Shown: piece after piece, positions 1 to 12,443 of the stretch | Numbering within the stretch: position 1 is the stretch's first letter | How the letters are laid out: every line of letters starts with the position of its first letter | From: Corynespora cassiicola | Lineage: Eukaryota > Ascomycota > Dothideomycetes > Pleosporales > Corynesporascaceae | NCBI GenBank assembly: GCA_022059125.1 | Contig: JAEUWY010000004.1 | Location: forward strand, 3,410,001-3,474,000 | Direction of reading: 5' to 3' | Length of the DNA stretch: 64,000 bases | The notes under the pieces: model-generated | What the model saw: the letters and a program-made list of their open reading frames with translations, nothing else | Told to the model about the DNA's origin: nothing | Databases searched by the model: none | Position numbers and translations under genes: made by a program

Positions 1-1
1 C

Positions 2-1977
2 CTCGTATCGCCCGTCGATTTCGCTCAGAACCCAAACATTTTGTTCCAGACACTGGCACGATACAAGATCAAGGATGCCTACGCAACCAGCCAAATGCTT
101 GACCACGCAATGGCGCGAGGGGCCGGCAAGAACATGGCCATGCATGAACTGAAGAACCTCATGATAGCAACTGATGGCCGGCCCCGGGCTGATGTTTGTA
201 AGTGTGAATATCCCTGCCTGTCTCACTTTTGCTCATTGTACTACAGACTCGAGAGTTCGCGTGCACTTTGCCCCTGCAAGCCTGGACAAAACGGCGATCA
301 ACACGGTGTATTCGCACGTGCTCAACCCCATGGTAGCATCGCGGTCGTACATGTGCATCGAGCCGGTCGAGCTGCACCTCGACCTGAACGCTCTGCGGCG
401 GGGTCTCGTCATGCCCGTGGACCCGGACACTGAACCCAACGCACTGCTGGTCCAGGATTCGGGCATGGTGCCCGTCAGCACGCAAATCTCCATTGTCAAC
501 CCGGAAACCAACCAGCTCTGCTTGGTTGGCGAGTATGGAGAGATCTGGGTACAGTCGGAAGCCAATGCGCACTCGTTCTACGGCTCCAAAGAAATCCTTG
601 ACGCAGAGCGCTTTAATGGCAGGACAGTCGACGGAGACCCCAACGTGCGCTATGTGCGCACCGGAGATTTGGGCTTCTTACACAATGTAACGCGCCCCAT
701 CGGCCCCAACGGTGCCCCAGTCGACATGCAGGTTCTGTTCGTTTTGGGCAGCATTGGAGACACTTTTGAGGTGAATGGGCTAAACCATTTCTCAATGGAC
801 ATTGAAATGTCGGTGGAGAAGTGTCATAGAAACATTGTTCCAGGCGGCTGGTACGTTTTTAGCGACTCGCAGAGTATTGCCCAGAGGTGTATCCACCCGC
901 TAACATTGCTACAGTGCCGTTTTCCAGGCGGGCGGGCTAGTGGTTGTCGTGGTGGAGATCTTCCGCCGAAACTTCCTGGCATCCATGGTCCCTGTCATTG
1001 TCAATGCGGTGCTCAACGAGCACCAGCTCGTAATCGATATTGTGGCCTTTGTGATCAAGGGCGACTTCCACCGATCCCGGCTAGGAGAGAAGCAACGGGG
1101 GAAGATTCTAGCGGGATGGGTGACCCGGAAGATGCGCACCATTGCTCAATATAGCATCCGCGATCCAAACGGGTCGGAGAACCAAATCACCGAGGTTGCG
1201 GAGCCAGGTGGGCGAGCCAATACGTTCAGGCACGTCTCTAGCGGGCCGGGCAGCCTCAGGGCGGGCAGTCTGCGAACTCAGAGCATGCTTGGCATGCCGG
1301 CCCAGATGCAGAACCTCTCGCTACAGACGGGCGCCCAGGAGATGGCAGGGCAAGCGCCAGCGAATTTTGGCTACGCAGCCGGTGTACCCGACATGTCGGG
1401 GCAACCTTATCCAAACTCGATTCCTGAAATGGCGGCGGGAACGGTTCGAGAACGCGGCCAACAGGGCGAGAGCAGCGACGATACGCCCACGGAAGCACGC
1501 AAGGAGTTCCTACCGTATACGGGCGCCGGCGCTCCTTATGAGCGGTACGATGAAACGGGTGGCAATAATTACCACCACCACTACAACAACCACCAGCAGT
1601 ATGGAGCGTCTGGCCTGTCGACGTCGCCGCTACCGTCGATTCTGCGGCCTGGCGGGGTCAGTGACGAGATGGGACCTCCTGAGCCGCAATACAACAGCAA
1701 GCCGTCCTTTGACCTCCACGACGATGGGGGACCGGGCGGCCGACAAGACGGGCCACGTTATGAACAACAATATGGGGACGGCTCGGCGGGGCCACAAACG
1801 GGCGACGGAGGGGGAGGGTGGTCGCATAGCCATGGCGGAGGAGGTCTGAGGGTCGCGAACCGAGATTCGAATTCGGTCGAAGACGACGGTGAGTGGGCGC
1901 AGGATGCCATCATGCACATGAATTTTGCAGGCGCGGGTGGCCCTGGGCCAGGCCAGATGGGAGGAAGGCTTGATTGA
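2..1977 (+). CDS. CPS1: CPS1/DIP2-like adenylate-forming protein, 3' part
   Basis: This is the C-terminal 620 residues of a large AMP-binding (acyl-CoA synthetase-like) protein of the fungal Cps1/Mug62 and animal DIP2 family; the 5' end lies outside the window. Exons are <2..197, 247..850 and 915..1977; the two introns (49 and 64 nt) are GT..AG and keep frame (196+604+1063 nt). Family-like blocks include NTVYSHVLNPM, YVRTGDLGF and VVVVVEIFRRNF, ending near AQYSIRDPNG. After that comes a long low-complexity tail of about 270 residues rich in Gly, Gln, Asn, Pro and His, which is expected to be disordered. Known for the family: tandem adenylation domains, no carrier or condensation domain, and a virulence role reported for Cps1 of maize-pathogenic Cochliobolus. 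The substrate is not inferable here. Confidence 0.88.
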
Positions 1978-4900
1978 TGTAGGAGTGGGCTCCGCCGTTT
2001 CACATGTATGAGGGGGGGGCGCGCTCTCGTTATCGTGAGGGAGGGGCTAGTGGGTTCGGGCGCGAGCGTATGCGCGCTGCTACCACCACCACCACTACCA
2101 CCACAGCGACACATGGGAAGGAAGGGATGGGGTGGTGGAGACGATTGGAATAGCAACCAGTTTTTTTTCATTAATCAAAAGGCGTGCTCCTCCCGTAACG
2201 AACCAATCAAACCATCTATCAATCAAAAAGGCCCTGTAAGAAGAAGATAAAAAACGGTTTCACGAGCGTGCACGCAGGTCAAGCTTTTTTCCCTCGCACG
2301 GCTGTCTGTCGGACACACGTGGAGTTCGGGGTTCTAGGGTCGAAAAAAAAAGCTGGGAGATATGGGGGGAGAAAGCACTGTTAATTTCCTCATTCCATCT
2401 TACCTTTTTTTTTTCCTTCTTCTCTGCGATTCCCCTTCCATGCGTGCCGTCTTCTCGGTGGCACTGGGTTTCGGGTGGAGCGCTGTGGCATGGAAGTGGG
2501 TAGATGTTGGCTGTCTGGCGATGACGGAATGGTAGCTGTGTCCGCGTGCCGCCGTTTCGATTCGAGTTGGACGCGCGCGTTCTTGCAATACGGGAAGGAG
2601 CCTAGGCAAAGCAGGGCATAGGCAGGGCACGCATAGGGTGGTAGTAGTATTGGTGAGGCAGGTATGTAGAGTAAGCCGGAGGTCGGCGGCAACGGAACAG
2701 TCCGTACAGTAGTGGTGGTTCCTACGGAAGGGAGCGCAGCGCCAACGACAACGACAAGAAAAAAAAAACACGATGGAGAAGAGTAGAGGGCTTGGCTACA
2801 TCAGGCGGCGGAGCCGTGACCTGTGCATGATTTCCGTACCATCCAACGGCTTGGTTCGCAGATGGGACGGCCGCTATCAGCAGCCTAGAAGCCTGGCAGC
2901 CTGGGCCCGGCGATGAGATTGGCTCGGGAGGGATGGAGGCCGGAGCGAGAACCGTTTTCGCAGGGAAAAGGATGGGTGGGGACCTAATAGTTGAGTAATT
3001 TTGGCAATCGGAATGGCAACAAGAGAGAGGCTTGTGAAAGAGGGACAAGAGGGAAAAAATGGGCAAATGGTCGCAAAGGTGGAGATTGGGCGAGGATTTC
3101 AAGGAGCGTGCAGTGGCTGAGGGGAGCTAGCCGGCCAGGCGAGAGCCAGTACACACGGGGGGCGCGAGCCACATGGGGCCAAGGGCGCCCCCAGAGGGTA
3201 GGCTATCCCGTGACGGGGCCTGACAGGGTGTCAGGGGCTGCGCCGCACAGCCGCTGACGTTGCCGCTTCGGTGCGATCGCTGCTGGGATGGCCTGCCAGC
3301 GGCCCTCTCTGGGACCCAGAGCCAGAGCGAAGCAATGCGAGAGAGAAGGGCGACGTGTGACGATGCCGTCGCCATGGGAAGCGCTGCCATTTGCCGTGCG
3401 TTTTTTCAGCGTTTCACCAGGGAGACCCCTCCGCTCCGTCGCGGTGCGAGTCGTGCGAAGGAGGGCCAAACCTGGATATCCGGGTCAAGCACGCAATCTA
3501 ACCAACTCCAAGGTGCGTGGCGGCTCGATGGGCGGGCGGCGTCGGCGTCGGCGTCGTCGTCGTCGTCGCGATGTTTATGCGTGGATATGAGGTGGAAAGA
3601 GGACAACCTCGGGACGGCGGCGACCCCCCTGGGCACCCTCCTGGGCACCCTCCGCTCGAGTAAGATGAGGGAGCGGAGGGCAAGAGATTTTATGGCAAAG
3701 GGTGGTAGGCCGTGGTACCTGCGGCGGTCTGGCCGGCTGGACGCAGGTACGCCAGCAGCCAGCGACTCAGCGTCGCCAGGTGCCTGGCCCAGGTGCTGTG
3801 GCGGCGCACACGGGGCGACACGGCGTCACGGCGACACGACACGACACGACACGACACGACACGGCGACGACGGTGAGAAGCAGGCTGGCGCCGACGCTGC
3901 TGGCTGCAGGCTGCTGGCGGACTGGCGGGCTGGCGGGATGGCGGGCTGGCGGCGGGCTGCTTGCTCGCTCTAGCGTCGATAGCGCGCACGGCGGCGATAC
4001 AGGACGTGCCAGGCGGTAGCGCGCTCGCAGCGAAAGAGTAGTAGGGCCCGTCGACTGGCCGGCGGGTCTGCAGACGGTGAGCTGAGGCGTTTCATGGCGT
4101 CCAGGCACGCCAACATGAGTGGCTGCTTGGGACCCTTGGCCTGGTTTCATGGTTTCGTTTGCTCGGATCATGCTGGCCAATGCCTGCCGCCTGCCGCCTT
4201 GCTCCCCCACGACCGCTCCTCCACCGCGGGACTTCATATCCATACGCTCCCTCGCCCTCTGCCCATCCTCACGTCGCTTCCTCGACTAGCCGGGTCGTCG
4301 TCCTTCGTTTCGTGCCTTTCCTTGCCCCAACTGTTGTTCATTCGTTATCGACAACGCCCCCCGCCCGACCATTCACTTCACCACTGCCCCCCTTGGAGAC
4401 GGCCCTTTCATTCACTGTCCCTGCTTGCCCCCCCCGGATCCGATCGTCCGTCACCTCATCGCGGCCTCATTGACACCCCACCAGCCACCACCGCCGCCGC
4501 CGTCAATCGCCTCTTCAACTTTCGCGCTGCCCCCCGAGGACCGACATTCTTTTACTGCTGCGAACTCCCCCGCTAGCCTGCATCTGCATCCCCGTGGCCT
4601 GCCTGGACAGTCCTCCGTCTCTTTCGCCAACCAACTCGTGCTGCGCGCATCAATCAACCTTCCATCCGTCCCTTCTCTTCGGCATCAACAGCACCCGCTG
4701 CTACCTTCATTGTGCATATTTCTGCTCCGCCTCTTCGACGGCCAACCTTCGCTGACCCGCCACTGTGATGCATTGTAGCTGACGAACAATCCCTTTATCG
4801 TGCGCGCAAACATTGTCAACTGCTCGACCACCGACCCTCATTCCAGCCCGTCGCCCCGTTGCCCCGCGGGATAAAGGTCTATTTGGTTCCTGCCGCGATT

Positions 4901-5181
4901 TTGTTCCTTTCCTCTCAGTCTTTTCCCCTCAAAAGCACACACTGCCTCTTTCTGTCGCACCTGGACGTGCACCGCCGACCAAACAAGGTTCCGATCAATT
5001 GCGATCTCCAGGTGATCGGCATTGGACACAAACTGTCGACAACCCACGTACCCTCTATTCCCCAAGGACTTAGCATTCTTCCTGCGAGCCGAGACTCGCT
5101 CTCGTTGCCGTCAACAAACGCCTGTACCACCCGACCCCCACAACCCACACCACCCCTACCGCCTCGACCAAACATCACCAC
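1978..5181. other. Intergenic region, GC-rich left half and pyrimidine-rich leader
   Basis: No supported gene. The first part holds the presumed 3' UTR of the Cps1-like gene, with poly-T/A runs around 2160 and 2285-2350. A GACAC-type tandem repeat lies at about 3825-3870, flanked by GCTGGCGGG-like short repeats to about 3960. From about 4190 to the ferric-reductase start the + strand is strongly C/T-rich, as in many fungal promoters and 5' leaders. The many open frames here are a by-product of high GC and lack recognisable protein features. Confidence 0.6.
3825..3870. repeat. GACAC pentanucleotide tandem repeat
   Basis: About five to six consecutive copies of the 5-mer ACGAC/GACAC are read directly, bordered by imperfect GGCGAC units. 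It lies in intergenic DNA. Confidence 0.85.
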
Positions 5182-7032
5182 ATGTCCGCCTTCCTTCGCT
5201 CCTGGCGAGCGGAGCCCGCACCTCTCGCAAACGCCGTCCACAAGCGCGCCGGCCACTTCCTCGACGGCTGGGACGCCCTCGACGATGCGAGTCTCAGCTT
5301 CTCCTGGGGCCTTACTGGTGTTGACCAGGACGGCAACTTCCTCTGGGTCGATGTCTTCCTCGTCATGCTGGGCGCCATCGGCGGCTTCCTGATCATCCTG
5401 CGCATCTGCAACATGTACTTCCGTCACCAGCGCCACCTGACGGTGCTGTCCAACCCGGCCAGGCAAGAGTACTTCGCGACGAACAAGACGGCCTGGTGGC
5501 CGTGGTTGAACCGCCACCTGCTCGTCGCGCCGCTGTGGAACAAGAAGTACAGGGCCCCTTTCCAGATCTCGAGCGCCATCGACAATGGAACCCTGCCAGG
5601 CCGCTGGCACACCATCATGCTCGTCATCTACGTCGCCCTCAACTTCGCCTGGTGCCTGGTCCTGCCATGGAACGAAGAATACCCGGCCATCATCGCCTCG
5701 CTCCGTGGACGCTCCGGCACTCTCGCCGCCCTCAACCTCATCCCCACCATCCTGTTTGCCCTCCGCAACAACCCCCTCATCTCGCTCCTTCAGGTCACCT
5801 ACGACGACTTCAACCTGTTCCACCGCTGGGCCGCTCGCATCACCATCGCCGAGGCCATCGTTCACACCGCCGCCTGGATGGCCAACACCCACCGTGGTGG
5901 AGGCTGGGCCGCCGTCAATGCTGGTATCCGTGACGAGGGTTCCTACACCTGGGGCACCGTCGGCACCGTCGCCTTCACACTCCTCGGAATCCAGGCGTGG
6001 TCGCCGCTGCGTCACGCCTTCTACGAGACCTTCCTCAACATCCATCGCCTGATGGTCGTCGTCTCGCTCGTCGGTCTCTACCTCCACTTGGAGCTCCACG
6101 GCCTGCCCCAGATTCCCTGGATGCACCTCATCTTCCTCTTCTGGGGCGCCGAGTGGTTCTTGCGTTTCCTCTCGGTGACGTGGTTCAACTTCGGCAAGGG
6201 CGGCTCCACCGTCCTGGTTGAGGCTATGCCCGGCGAGGCTGTGCGTCTCACCGTCGAGCTTGCTCGCCCCTGGCATCCCCGTCCTGGCTGCCATGCCCAC
6301 GTCTACATGCCCAAGTTGGCTCTCTGGTCGTCGCACCCCTTCTCGGTCGCCTGGGCGCCCACCATGACCCCCGACTCCAAGGAAATGACACTCCCAACTC
6401 TGGAGGGTGAGGTCATGGGCCCCATGTCCCCTCAGCGATCGACCCAGGTGTCCTTCATCTGCCGTGCCCGTACCGGCTTCACCCGCAAGATGTACGAGCG
6501 TGCTGCCAAGTCTCCCAACGAGTCCTTTACGACGCTTGGATTCATTGAGGGACCCTACGGCGGTCACCACAGCCTCGATTCATACGGGACGCTCGTGCTC
6601 TTCGCTGGAGGTGTTGGCATTACCCACCAGACCATGTACATGAAGCACCTCCTCAACGGCTACCACCGCTCCACCACTGCCACCCAAAAGATTGTCCTGA
6701 TCTGGACCGTTCCCGACTCGGAGTGCCTCGAGTGGGTGCGCCCATGGATGGACGAGATCCTCCGCATGCCTGGCCGCAAGCGCGTTCTGCGCATCAAGCT
6801 CTTCATCACGCGTCCCAAGAACCGCCTGGAGAACTCCAGCGAGACGGTGAAGATGTTTGCCGGACGTCCGGATGCTCACGCCCTGATCGGCGAGGAGGTG
6901 AGGAGTCGCGTTGGCGCCATGGCCGTGACCGTGTGCGCCAGCGGTGGTTTCGCCGACGGCGTTCGCGCCGGTGTGCGCCCGTATCTCACCGAGGGTGCTG
7001 TTGATTTCATCGAGGAGGCATTTTCCTACTAG
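5182..7032 (+). CDS. Ferric-reductase-like transmembrane oxidoreductase (FRE/NOX superfamily)
   Basis: A single exon encodes 616 residues. The N-terminal half has about six to seven hydrophobic segments (near residues 54-74, 140-160, 180-198, 215-238, 262-278, 287-310, 315-335). Histidines in FHRWAAR, IVHTAAW, NIHRLMV and LYLHLEL suit coordination of two b-type hemes. The C-terminal half has an FAD-binding motif HPFS at residue 385 and NADPH-binding motifs GPYGG at 457 and GGVGIT at 476, plus a CASGGF block near the C-terminus. The likely role is NADPH-driven transmembrane electron transfer, for example Fe(III) or Cu(II) reduction at the plasma membrane; the physiological acceptor is not shown. 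The start is the first in-frame ATG after a pyrimidine-rich leader. Confidence 0.9.
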   Translation: MSAFLRSWRAEPAPLANAVHKRAGHFLDGWDALDDASLSFSWGLTGVDQDGNFLWVDVFLVMLGAIGGFLIILRICNMYFRHQRHLTVLSNPARQEYFATNKTAWWPWLNRHLLVAPLWNKKYRAPFQISSAIDNGTLPGRWHTIMLVIYVALNFAWCLVLPWNEEYPAIIASLRGRSGTLAALNLIPTILFALRNNPLISLLQVTYDDFNLFHRWAARITIAEAIVHTAAWMANTHRGGGWAAVNAGIRDEGSYTWGTVGTVAFTLLGIQAWSPLRHAFYETFLNIHRLMVVVSLVGLYLHLELHGLPQIPWMHLIFLFWGAEWFLRFLSVTWFNFGKGGSTVLVEAMPGEAVRLTVELARPWHPRPGCHAHVYMPKLALWSSHPFSVAWAPTMTPDSKEMTLPTLEGEVMGPMSPQRSTQVSFICRARTGFTRKMYERAAKSPNESFTTLGFIEGPYGGHHSLDSYGTLVLFAGGVGITHQTMYMKHLLNGYHRSTTATQKIVLIWTVPDSECLEWVRPWMDEILRMPGRKRVLRIKLFITRPKNRLENSSETVKMFAGRPDAHALIGEEVRSRVGAMAVTVCASGGFADGVRAGVRPYLTEGAVDFIEEAFSY

Positions 7033-9363
7033 TTCCGCATACGTCTGCTAGAAGGCCTACCTTGTATTAGATTTCGGATGTTTCGAGAGGGAGCGACTCA
7101 CCATACACGGATTGGAGCCGCTTCGACATCCACCATATACCCCATCTGCATCTGCATCTGCATCTGCGAGCATGCGCACCGGTGCCGTGGTATTGTCCAT
7201 CCGGGCAGTCTCTTCGGTCTCCGATGCGCCCGTTGATGTTGTCATTGGCTCACAACATCGCGTATCCAATATTTTTCCTTCTCTTGTCCGCCAGATTTAT
7301 CCACTTCTCTGTATGTATTTACCTAATATCTTCTTTAACCTTTTGATCAACCATCATCATCACCACCCATCATGTCCATCTCATTTATCCAGTCCGTCTA
7401 GTGTCTTGTTATTTTTTCCGAGTTGAGGGGTTCCTGTTCTCCTTTTTGTTTCTCCCTGAAAAGCTAGCCAGCATGCACGCACACGACACAAGGGAACGTG
7501 TTGCGACGAGGACTCAACGTCTTGCTCACCGTGGTGGGCTGCAGCAAGCTCCCTCGTCGTATCTTACATGGTCCTTGTCCGTGTTCGGTGCCTGGGGCTA
7601 TGGCTTATGCGTATGAAAGCGGCATGAAGCGCGGCGTTTTCTTTGATCGATCTCTTTTTTCGGTGGGCGAGGGGGATTCGCCTCCTAGACGGCCTGACTG
7701 CCTTGGTTGGTAGGGAAGGGCGCGATCTTTCCTTGCGAGGGGGGCGCGTGTCTGGGAGGAGGGGAGGTTGGGGAATGGATAGAGGATGGAAAAAAGAAGG
7801 GAGGATCAGGTCTGTGGATAGACCTAGGGAACGTCGGGTGGGTTCGTCTAGCGCCTTGTTTCAAGGCTGCTGGCGTAGTGGAGGGAGAGCGGAGGAAGGA
7901 GTAGAAGTAGTAAGAAGAATTGTGAATAGGTAGTAGTAGCCGGGTCGTAGCTCGTACATACTCTCAAAAAAGAACGAGTAACGAAAGTCGTCTTTTGTAA
8001 ATAGTCTCTTCTCCCTCTTTTTTTTTTCCTTCTCAAACATCGCTTCCCAATCTCCTGTATATCGTTTGGATCCCGGGGTCGACTGTATATATATTTTGTC
8101 TCTCGCACAAATGCCACAAATCCTCAAACCTCAAACACAAGTACCAAGACCTCAGCGACTGTTCTCGATGCCATCCTGTGAGTAATTCGGCCGCGGCGAC
8201 ATGCGCTGGGCTACCTACCTACTTGCCCAGGTAGGTAGGCTTCGGCGGTCGGTGGGCCGGCACGCACGTGGGTGCGGCCTGCGCTGCTCCACTCTGTTCA
8301 TTAACGTGCGACGCGCTGCGTGTGCGAGATGAGGGCCCTGATGTAGAGTTTCTGGGCGGGCGGGCGGGCGGGTGCGCGTGCTTTTGCTCCACGGGGAAGG
8401 AGGAGAGGAGGAATAGGTGGAGAGGTGGATGGACGACTGATGATGATGATGATGATGATGGATGGGTAGACGTTTTTTAGGGTTGCGTTCCGCGGAGGCT
8501 GCGCCGTGGCTGAATGAATGGTGGGTGGGTGAGCGGAATTGTCTCGCCAATTCTTGCCTCGAGGGATGAATGGGGCTGCGCGCGCGCGTTGGACATGCTT
8601 GTCCAGGCCGTTGCGGTGCGGAATGTTGGTGGATGGATGGTTCATCTTACCTACATTACTTAGGCAGATGGATATGTCTGAATGCTCTAGTTGCGTGTTC
8701 AGGTTGGAAGTGGCGATATGCCGTCCATCAGTCTACAATCCGCGAGAAAGCCGGCACTCACAAAGGCTACTCAACAAAGAAAACAACAGGACAGGCTGAT
8801 GATGGTGGCCTGGAATTGATTGTGCATCTGCAAGCCATCGTAGTTTACTCGTGAATGGTATTCAAAGAAGCGGCCATGGCCATGACTTGGGCCCATCTAC
8901 CTATCTATGTATACTCCTTCGTTCTAGCCAACAAAAATATCTATGCCTTACCCGACCATTCGGACACCGACGGCCAGCATCCGCACCTAACTCAGCCTCG
9001 CCCTACGCGCATTTCTTCCCCGTCTGAACGAAAAAAGAAACCTCCTTTTAACTCTGGGAACAAGGGATTCACTCTGTGCCGCTCAAAGAATGGCGGACGC
9101 GTGGACGTGTTGGTGGTGAAGCTCCAATTAGCGTGTGGACAATGCATTGTGGACCTCACAATCCACAGTTTTTTGCCCCCATAAACCCTGGTTAGAACCA
9201 CGTGCATTCTCTTGTTTCATTACGCGCTCGCTACTATACTCCCTACGGCACTTGGGCGTACCAACGAAACCGACGCAATTGGGAACTTGGGAGGAACGGG
9301 AGAAAGATATCAATAATGCTACCTGGAGATACTGTGGCCTCGACGATTATATCAGAGCGACAA
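7033..9363. other. Intergenic region between FRE-like gene and convergent Herp/Usa1-like gene
   Basis: No gene is supported. It contains the 3' UTRs of two convergent genes. There is a short CATCTG repeat (about 7145-7168), a GAT/ATG trinucleotide run (about 8438-8460), repeated GGGC units (about 8355-8371) and an inverted repeat of CCTAC units at 8211-8240. Confidence 0.6.
8211..8240. repeat. Inverted repeat of CCTACCTA / TAGGTAGG units
   Basis: The left arm has CTACCTACCTAC and the right arm GGTAGGTAGG, separated by a short TTGCCCA-containing loop. The same tetranucleotide unit recurs at several intergenic places in this window. Confidence 0.85.
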
Positions 9364-11943
9364 TCATGAAGTTTCGCCCTCGTGGGTGACGTTGTCCCAC
9401 CCCCATTCCGCACTCTCAGCTTCCTCAACCTCTTCTACCTTTGCTTTGCCCTTCCCCTTGTCGTCTTCCGTGTTTTGCAGCGGGGCTTGCTCACTGTGGC
9501 ACTCTACTGATGCGGTCGCTTTTCCATTCTCGATTGGCGCGGCAGTCTTCTCGCCTTCTACTGGTGCACTCGAGGCCTCGCCTTCGCCTTTCTCTTGGTC
9601 CTGGTTCTGCCCTTGTTCTGCTTCTTGTCTCTGCGCTTCTTCTTGCCGCTGGCGCTCTTCCTCGGCTGCGCGCTCTGCTCGTTCTCTTTCTTCCTGTGCT
9701 TGGACCATCTGTATTGAGTCAGCGACTGCACTTCAAACCTGTCGGTGCTGAAACTCTTACACGCTCCCCGATTCCCGGCCAGAGACTCGCCACAAAGAGG
9801 GCGAATGCGCGCTCCGTTCCGCGCATTGACTCCCTGATCCATCCATATTGCTGATCCTGGTGTCGACGTACAAGACGCTGGGCTGCTTCTTCCGGGGTCA
9901 AGTTCCTGGCCGCACCGTCTCTGGGTTGATCCTGGCCTTGAGCTGGCCTTTGTTCGTTTGGCCTATCTCCTAGCGGAAGCAAGGCCTCAAAATATCTTCG
10001 TATAATGTTGAACTGCTCCTCAAACATACCCTGCTGGGCAAAATAGAGCAGGATGCCAATGACGGTTAGCATGATGGGCCTATACCAGCTGCCACTACCA
10101 GCGAATATCCAGACAAAAAATCCAAGCTTGAATACGAACCAAGCACGATTGGCCCAGACAACGAAAGGATCATTGTCTTCTGGTTGATTTACGTTTTGGT
10201 TTTGGTTTTGGTTTTGGTTCGCGTTGGCGTTGGCATTGGCATTGGCATTCTGGTTTTGCTCAGGCTGTGCAGCGGCTGGAGCGCCTCCGGCTGGCTGTTG
10301 GGCTTGTTGTGCTTGTTGTGTCTGGGCGGCCTGGCCAGCCGCAAATCGGTTGTGTAAGTTTTGTGTGTTCTGGGCAATCTGTTGGCCAAGCCCAGCAATG
10401 AGTTGACGGTTTGCATTGAATTGTTGGCTGAAGGCCTGGAACGGTATTGTTGATGTCATGGGTGCCGTCGAATATGTACCACGTTGATCAAAAAGTATGC
10501 CCACCGGTCCTTGCGGGCTTGACAAGATGAAGAGCTCTGTGGGTACGTTCGATGGAGACCGAGGGCTATTTGCCTGAGGTTGTGTCTGAGGCGTATCAGC
10601 CTGTGACCCTGTACCAGAAGATGTAGACGGCGCAGATGCTGTCGATATCCCCTGGCTTGACAAATCTTGGTCTAAAGAGCCACCGTCACGCATGCGATCC
10701 AACAAATTGTTCAGCTCCCGCGCATGCCCCCTTAGTTCATTGGTGGAGTGTTGCAGGGATGCAACATCTCGGTTGTTGGCCATGGAGGGGTCCGAGACTA
10801 TAGAGGCGAGTCCACGCTCTACTTGATCGAGGTTCTGGGTGAGTGTACGCACGTGGAGTCTTACTTGGTCGACCCGCCAGCTGGGCGGGTTCACAGACGT
10901 GATGGGAGAGGAAGGATTAGATTGTGCGCGATTTGCCTGAAGTAAAGTCCTCACGTTGTCTAGCTCTTGTCTCGCGCTCTGCAGTCCAGCTCTGATTCGA
11001 GGCAGCATTTGGTCTACGGGGTCCTGAGCTTGTCCTCCTGTTGGTCGGGCAGCTAATGGGAAGCCTGGGGGATGTGGAAAGGGTCGGGGCAGAATAGGAA
11101 CGGGTTGAGGGTGGGTGGGTATAGCGGCTATAGTGTTATTGAATGTGACAGTCCAGCGTTCACCGTTTGGTCCAATACCCTCATGACGTATCGTCCTCGT
11201 AGTATTTGGCGGTAAGCCTGGGCTGGTGCCTACACCTTGTCTTCCGGCAGCAGTCTGTTGCTGAGCTCCTTCAGCCGGGGTGGGGCTGCTGGTCTGCGGC
11301 TGCTGGTCCTGTGCGGGGGTTTGTGCAAGGTTCGGGGGTGGTATAGCGTTTGCTAGATGCTGGCGAAGCTCGGGAGGAAGCGGGAGATTAGCAAGCGGAT
11401 TTTGCGGTTGTTGTGGATGGTGATGGTGATGGTGGTGGTGATGGTGCGCATGTGGCATCGGAGGCTGCGAGTTTGGTCGAGGGTGCGGCAGAGTTCGAAA
11501 CGGATTTGTCTGCAGAGGGCTGATGGGCGGCGCTTCTGGTCGGAAGGGATTCGGGGGGGCAGTCGAGGAGCGGGGAACTGCAGAAGATGCTGAGGTTTCA
11601 TGTGGGAGCAGTTCGCGGAGGACCAAGTGAATGCTCTGGTCTTTGGAGCTGCGGACCTGGCTTCTAGTCAACCTATTGTTCAGAGCTAAGACAGAAATGT
11701 ACCACGCACATTGTCGATGCCAAACACGTCAGACAGCGTGTCTGTATCCTTTGCGACGACCCGTCCCCTGTATATCAGACGCATGCGCTCGGTAGACGGC
11801 TTGGTGGCTATGGCATCCTGGATCTTGACGCGCAGGTCCTTTACCGTGGTGGCGGCGGGGATGTCGGGCAGGCTGATGTCGCCCTCTACCTCGGTCGAGG
11901 GCGACAGGACCTTGAGGTTGATCAAGATGGGCTCGTCGGCCAT
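9364..11943 (-). CDS. Herp/Usa1-like ubiquitin-like-domain ER membrane protein (ERAD)
   Basis: Three exons on the minus strand, 11710..11943, 9761..11656 and 9364..9708, give 824 aa. Introns are 53 and 52 nt, both phase 0, with TTGAC and CTGAC branch-like sites. Residues 1-95 are a ubiquitin-like fold (RMRLIYRGRV, then VLRELLPH across intron 1). A long disordered Pro/Gln/Ser-rich middle follows, with a poly-His run and (NA)n/(NQ)n repeats. Two hydrophobic segments (FVFKLGFFVWIFAG and PIMLTVIGILLYFA) form a membrane hairpin. The C-terminal tail is highly charged (RERAERAAEEERQRQEE). An N-terminal UBL plus a paired membrane anchor is the layout of mammalian HERP and yeast Usa1, scaffolds of the Hrd1 ubiquitin-ligase complex at the ER. 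It is divergent from PSD1 across 500 bp. Confidence 0.8.
10190..10255. repeat. Coding tandem repeat (GGTTTT / GGCATT hexamers)
   Basis: Four to five copies of GGTTTT run into GTTGGC/ATTGGC hexamers. On the minus strand they encode alternating Asn-Ala and Asn-Gln in the Herp/Usa1-like protein. Confidence 0.85.
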
Positions 11944-12443
11944 GGCCAGCAGCGAGAGAGGGTCGGTGGTGGAGGCACGGAGAGCGAGAAGACGTCGGCG
12001 TGTTTGTATACGTTGCGCTTAAGGCCCGGAATAGTCAGCCACGGGGAAGCTGCATACGGCATCCACGGTGCAAGACGCGCTCGGGGTTGATGGCCGGGCG
12101 TGCTGGTCTCGTCCCGAGCAAATGTGTCCCGACAGTGCAATTGGTCGCCGCAGCGGTCGCTACGCAGGCGTGAAGCGTGAGGCGCAGAAACGGCCGTCTG
12201 GAGGGGAGACGTTGGGTCTGCGCAGCCCTACAGCCTACAGCTCTCCGAGGGCCGCCATAGACAGCGCCAAGCCGCCGCCCGTCTACGTCATTGGTTCTCG
12301 AACACTCGCGTTACTTTTTCATCCTCGCCGACCCGAGCCCGCCCACAGCTCACTCCACACCCCCCATGGCCTCCGCATATTAGGCCAATTAGTCCCCCAT
12401 CCGTCCCTCCTTGTCCCGGCGCATTCACCCTGATGAACTAGCC
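11944..12443. promoter_or_regulatory. Divergent promoter region, Herp/Usa1-like gene and PSD1
   Basis: About 500 bp between two divergent start codons. No gene is supported and no specific factor site was recognised. Confidence 0.5.

Noticed and set aside
2..1977. Reading the first gene as a nonribosomal peptide synthetase
   Set aside because: Only adenylate-forming sequence is visible, with no carrier or condensation motifs, and the blocks match the Cps1/DIP2 family.
4915..6570. 551-codon open frame on the minus strand opposite the ferric-reductase-like gene
   Set aside because: It is antisense to a clearly functional coding sequence and arises from high GC at third codon positions; its translation is acidic low-complexity without domains.
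12411..12443. Upstream extension of PSD1 from 12411
   Set aside because: That frame opens with TTG, not ATG; the first ATG at 12444 yields a good mitochondrial presequence.
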